6,212 nucleotides of DNA from Treponema sp. UBA2869 (GTDB lineage Bacteria > Spirochaetota > Spirochaetia > Treponematales > Treponemataceae). A model generated the notes under the pieces. It was not told the origin of the DNA. It worked only from the letters and a program-made list of their open reading frames with translations, and made no database searches. Where the stretch lies: assembly GCA_002350445.1 (NCBI GenBank), contig DEEV01000045.1, positions 25,710 to 31,921 on the forward strand. Direction: 5' to 3'. The first letter of the stretch is position 1; each line of letters begins with the position of its first letter. This document shows, piece by piece, positions 4,973 to 6,212 of this stretch. The position numbers were made by a program, and so were the translations under genes.

Positions 4973-5344
4973 ATGAATACATTTTATAGCGGCTATCCGT
5001 TTCCGGGGCGTAATACCGGCAACAAATACCACAATCAGAAAACAAAAATCGGCGATATGGTATTTGATTCAAAGAAAGAGGCAAACCGATTTCAAGAATT
5101 GAGACTTTTAGAGCGCGGCGGCGTAATATCAGACCTTAAAATGCAGGTACGCTTTTTAATATGCCCGAAGAGCAGCGGAAACAAAAGAGCGCGTTATTAT
5201 GTAGCTGATTTTGTCTACAATGAAGGCGGAAAGACAATCATTGAAGATGTAAAATCAGAAATTACACGAAAGAACGCCGTTTACAGTCTAAAAAAAGCCC
5301 TTGTGCAGTGGCAATATCCCGACTATGAGTTTAGGGAAACATGA
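4973..5344 (+). CDS. DUF1064 PD-(D/E)xK nuclease-like protein
   Basis: The 123-aa product matches DUF1064 (PF06356) along its length: KYHNQKTKIGDMVFDSKKEA, RFQELRLLERGGVISDL, YVADFVYNEGG, IIEDVKSE, and a VYSLKKALVQWQYP end. The pattern fits the PD-(D/E)xK nuclease fold. Likely metal ligands are E36 in the KKEANRF helix, D79 in VADF, and D92-V-K94 in EDVK; Y76-Y77 precede the D79 strand. Phage members are annotated as endonucleases of unknown substrate and often sit near the terminase or replication genes, with a Holliday-junction or DNA-repair role proposed. AGGCGG (4962-4967) lies 5 nt before the ATG. It is the last gene before the 5366 promoter. Confidence 0.9.
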   Translation: MNTFYSGYPFPGRNTGNKYHNQKTKIGDMVFDSKKEANRFQELRLLERGGVISDLKMQVRFLICPKSSGNKRARYYVADFVYNEGGKTIIEDVKSEITRKNAVYSLKKALVQWQYPDYEFRET

Positions 5345-5365
5345 AAGAAATAAAGGCGCAAAACA

Positions 5366-5394
5366 TTGATTTATAAAGAAAATCGGTGTATAAT
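5366..5394 (+). promoter_or_regulatory. Sigma-70-type promoter for the terminase-side genes
   Basis: The -35 TTGATT (5366-5371) is separated by 17 bp from a perfect -10 TATAAT (5389-5394). Transcription would begin near 5401, about 60 nt before the GTG of the next gene. It lies in the longest gap of the window, just after the DUF1064 stop. It is the clearest promoter in the window and could drive the DUF2292-like, zinc-ribbon and terminase genes. Confidence 0.75.
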
Positions 5395-5421
5395 AAACAG
5401 GCAAAAGAACAAAAAAAATAT

Positions 5422-5441
5422 TATCATTCTGACCGATGATA
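5422..5441. promoter_or_regulatory. Small dyad downstream of the promoter (possible operator)
   Basis: TATCAT (5422-5427) and ATGATA (5436-5441) are exact inverted repeats with an 8-bp spacer, sitting about 25 nt downstream of the predicted transcription start in the leader. This could be a repressor site or just a short chance palindrome in AT-rich DNA. No terminator-like T-run follows it. Confidence 0.35.
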
Positions 5442-5460
5442 CAATTATTTTGGGGCAAAA

Positions 5461-5766
5461 GTGAAAACTCATTATAAGCGTATTGTTGAGTATCTGGAAG
5501 AAAAGCAAAACACAAACTTTACAGGAAGCGTCAAGTTATCCTTTGAAAACGGCGAAATTGTTGCCGTCAACGAGGCTAACAAGCATGATTTGCCAACATC
5601 GGCAAATGACAAAGGTGTGCAGCTTATAACCGACTACATCAAAACCGCAACAGACCGCAGTTTTAACGGCGCGGTAGTTTTCGTCTTTAATGCCGGCACA
5701 TGCACAGACTATTCTTATAGCAGGACATACAAAGGCGACACCTTGAAAAATTTTTTGGGGGCGTAA
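5461..5766 (+). CDS. DUF2292-like small protein with internal duplication
   Basis: GTG is the likely start, with GGGG (5452-5455) 5 nt upstream and no in-frame ATG nearby. The 101-aa product begins with a helix (YKRIVEYLEEK). Then FTGSVKLSFENGEIVAVN (20-37) followed by EANKHDL matches DUF2292 (PF10055), whose members read 'fGsVtI.iqdGkiv.iErtEK'. Residues 68-95 (FNGAVVFVFNAGTCTDYS followed by YKGDTL) repeat the same F-x-G-S/A-V-x-x-x-F-x-x-G pattern, so the protein looks like two related beta hairpins separated by a helix (LITDYIKTA). The biochemical role is unknown. It is the first gene after the 5366 promoter, and the next gene begins 1 nt after its stop. Confidence 0.82.
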   Translation: MKTHYKRIVEYLEEKQNTNFTGSVKLSFENGEIVAVNEANKHDLPTSANDKGVQLITDYIKTATDRSFNGAVVFVFNAGTCTDYSYSRTYKGDTLKNFLGA

Positions 5767-5767
5767 T

Positions 5768-5953
5768 ATGCAGGTATGCCCAAAATGCGGCGCAAAAATC
5801 AAGTACATAGCAACAGGCTACACCACACAGGCGGTGTGTGAGGCTGAACCACTGGAAGTGGTTAATGACAACGGACACAGGTTTAAGGGTTATCCGCTCC
5901 ACAAGTGCAAAGAGGATATAAAGACCGATGAACGAAATAACGAAAAGCAATAA
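5768..5953 (+). CDS. Zinc-ribbon-like small phage protein (61 aa)
   Basis: GGGGG (5757-5761) lies 6 nt before the ATG. The product has C4-x2-C7 in CPKCGAKIKYIATGYTT, then C24 and C47 (HKC), which would make a four-Cys zinc ribbon with H45 as an alternative ligand. A short CPKCG protein with 'IATGY', 'EVV' and a terminal 'KGY.lHKC' occurs next to terminase genes in gut and low-GC phages as I recall it; no function is known. Residues 48-61 form a charged tail (KEDIKTDERNNEKQ). The 3' end overlaps the terminase start by 26 bases. Confidence 0.82.
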   Translation: MQVCPKCGAKIKYIATGYTTQAVCEAEPLEVVNDNGHRFKGYPLHKCKEDIKTDERNNEKQ

Positions 5954-6212
5954 TTCTATTGACAATACAATCAATACAATTACTACTACAAAAAAACGTA
6001 AAACACCGGCAAAAATCAAAAAAGATAAACTACCTCTTATTGCCTTTACGGATAAAGAAAAACAAAACTGTATCAATCTTGATTCTGAATTAAAATGGAC
6101 GCAATCCCTAACAGACGCGCAGAGACTTTTTGTTTTTTATTATAGCAATCAAAACTCATTAAAAAGAAATGCAAGTGAAGCAGTAAGACTTGCCGGATAT
6201 TCTGAAAAAACT
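5928..6212 (+). CDS. terS: Terminase small subunit, N-terminal part (3' truncated by window edge)
   Basis: The ATG at 5928 opens a frame with no stop through the window end (95 codons). AGAGG (5911-5915) lies 12 nt upstream. Residues 1-35 are a low-complexity Asn/Thr then Lys-rich leader (TINTITTTKKRKTPAKIKK). Residues 61-95, LTDAQRLFVFYY followed by NASEAVRLAGYSEKT, fit the start of the Terminase_2 family (PF03592: 'Lt.kq..Fv..Y....n.teAa.rAGYs.kt'), whose HTH recognises the packaging site on phage DNA. The small subunit delivers DNA to the large ATPase/nuclease subunit, which should follow just beyond the window. The rest of the protein, including its oligomerisation region, is not visible. 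Confidence 0.85.
   Translation, partial: MNEITKSNNSIDNTINTITTTKKRKTPAKIKKDKLPLIAFTDKEKQNCINLDSELKWTQSLTDAQRLFVFYYSNQNSLKRNASEAVRLAGYSEKT

Noticed and set aside
5341..5376. Eleven-codon frame after the DUF1064 gene as a gene
   Set aside because: It is too short and lies across the -35 element of the promoter. Noted only as a parallel to the 2808 micro-ORF.
5687..6076. 129-aa minus-strand frame with hydrophobic stretches
   Set aside because: It lies opposite the DUF2292-like, zinc-ribbon and terminase genes. The hydrophobicity is the complement of Lys/Asn-rich terminase codons, and there is no ribosome site.
1..6212. tRNA genes, CRISPR arrays or insertion-sequence ends
   Set aside because: No cloverleaf-like GTTCRA segments, no regularly spaced repeats and no transposase or terminal inverted repeats were seen.

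Overview
The window looks like part of a tailed-phage or prophage genome. It is about 6.2 kb, AT-rich (high-30s % GC by eye), with every supported gene on the + strand. Genes are packed head to tail with ATGA or TAATG junctions and short purine-rich ribosome sites. The firmest phage markers are a small terminase subunit that runs off the right edge, a DUF1064 nuclease-like protein, a DUF3310 (SaV-like / T7 gp1.7-like) protein and several tiny CxxC proteins. The host cannot be fixed from this sequence. The base composition and strong AGGAG sites would fit a low-GC Firmicute or a spirochaete such as Treponema; that is a guess.

Left part (1-2077). The tail of an unidentified upstream gene overlaps a 179-aa protein with a sigma-factor-like helical core and a possible sliding-clamp-binding tail. 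Next come a 68-aa unknown, a 135-aa HTH protein, a 44-aa single-span membrane peptide, an acidic 64-aa protein, a 63-aa coiled-coil/CxxC protein and a 116-aa coiled-coil protein. A perfect 13-bp AT-rich inverted repeat (2070-2104) closes this block and includes the last stop codon.

Middle part (2134-4725). Two unknown proteins precede the most unusual gene (2834-4096). Its two ends look like a ThyX-fold phage protein, and its middle is an in-frame HNH homing-endonuclease-like module with its own C-terminal HTH. A small helical protein and a DUF3310 protein fused to a Cys-rich tail follow. ThyX fold plus a DUF3310 (nucleotide kinase in T7) hints at a deoxynucleotide-metabolism pair.

Right part (4709-6212). 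A phage-type 83-aa protein and the DUF1064 nuclease-like protein end the upstream transcription unit. A near-consensus sigma-70 promoter (TTGATT, 17 bp, TATAAT at 5366-5394) with a small dyad downstream then starts a new unit. That unit holds a DUF2292-like protein with an internal duplication, a zinc-ribbon-like protein and the small terminase subunit. The promoter probably separates the replication/accessory genes from the packaging genes.
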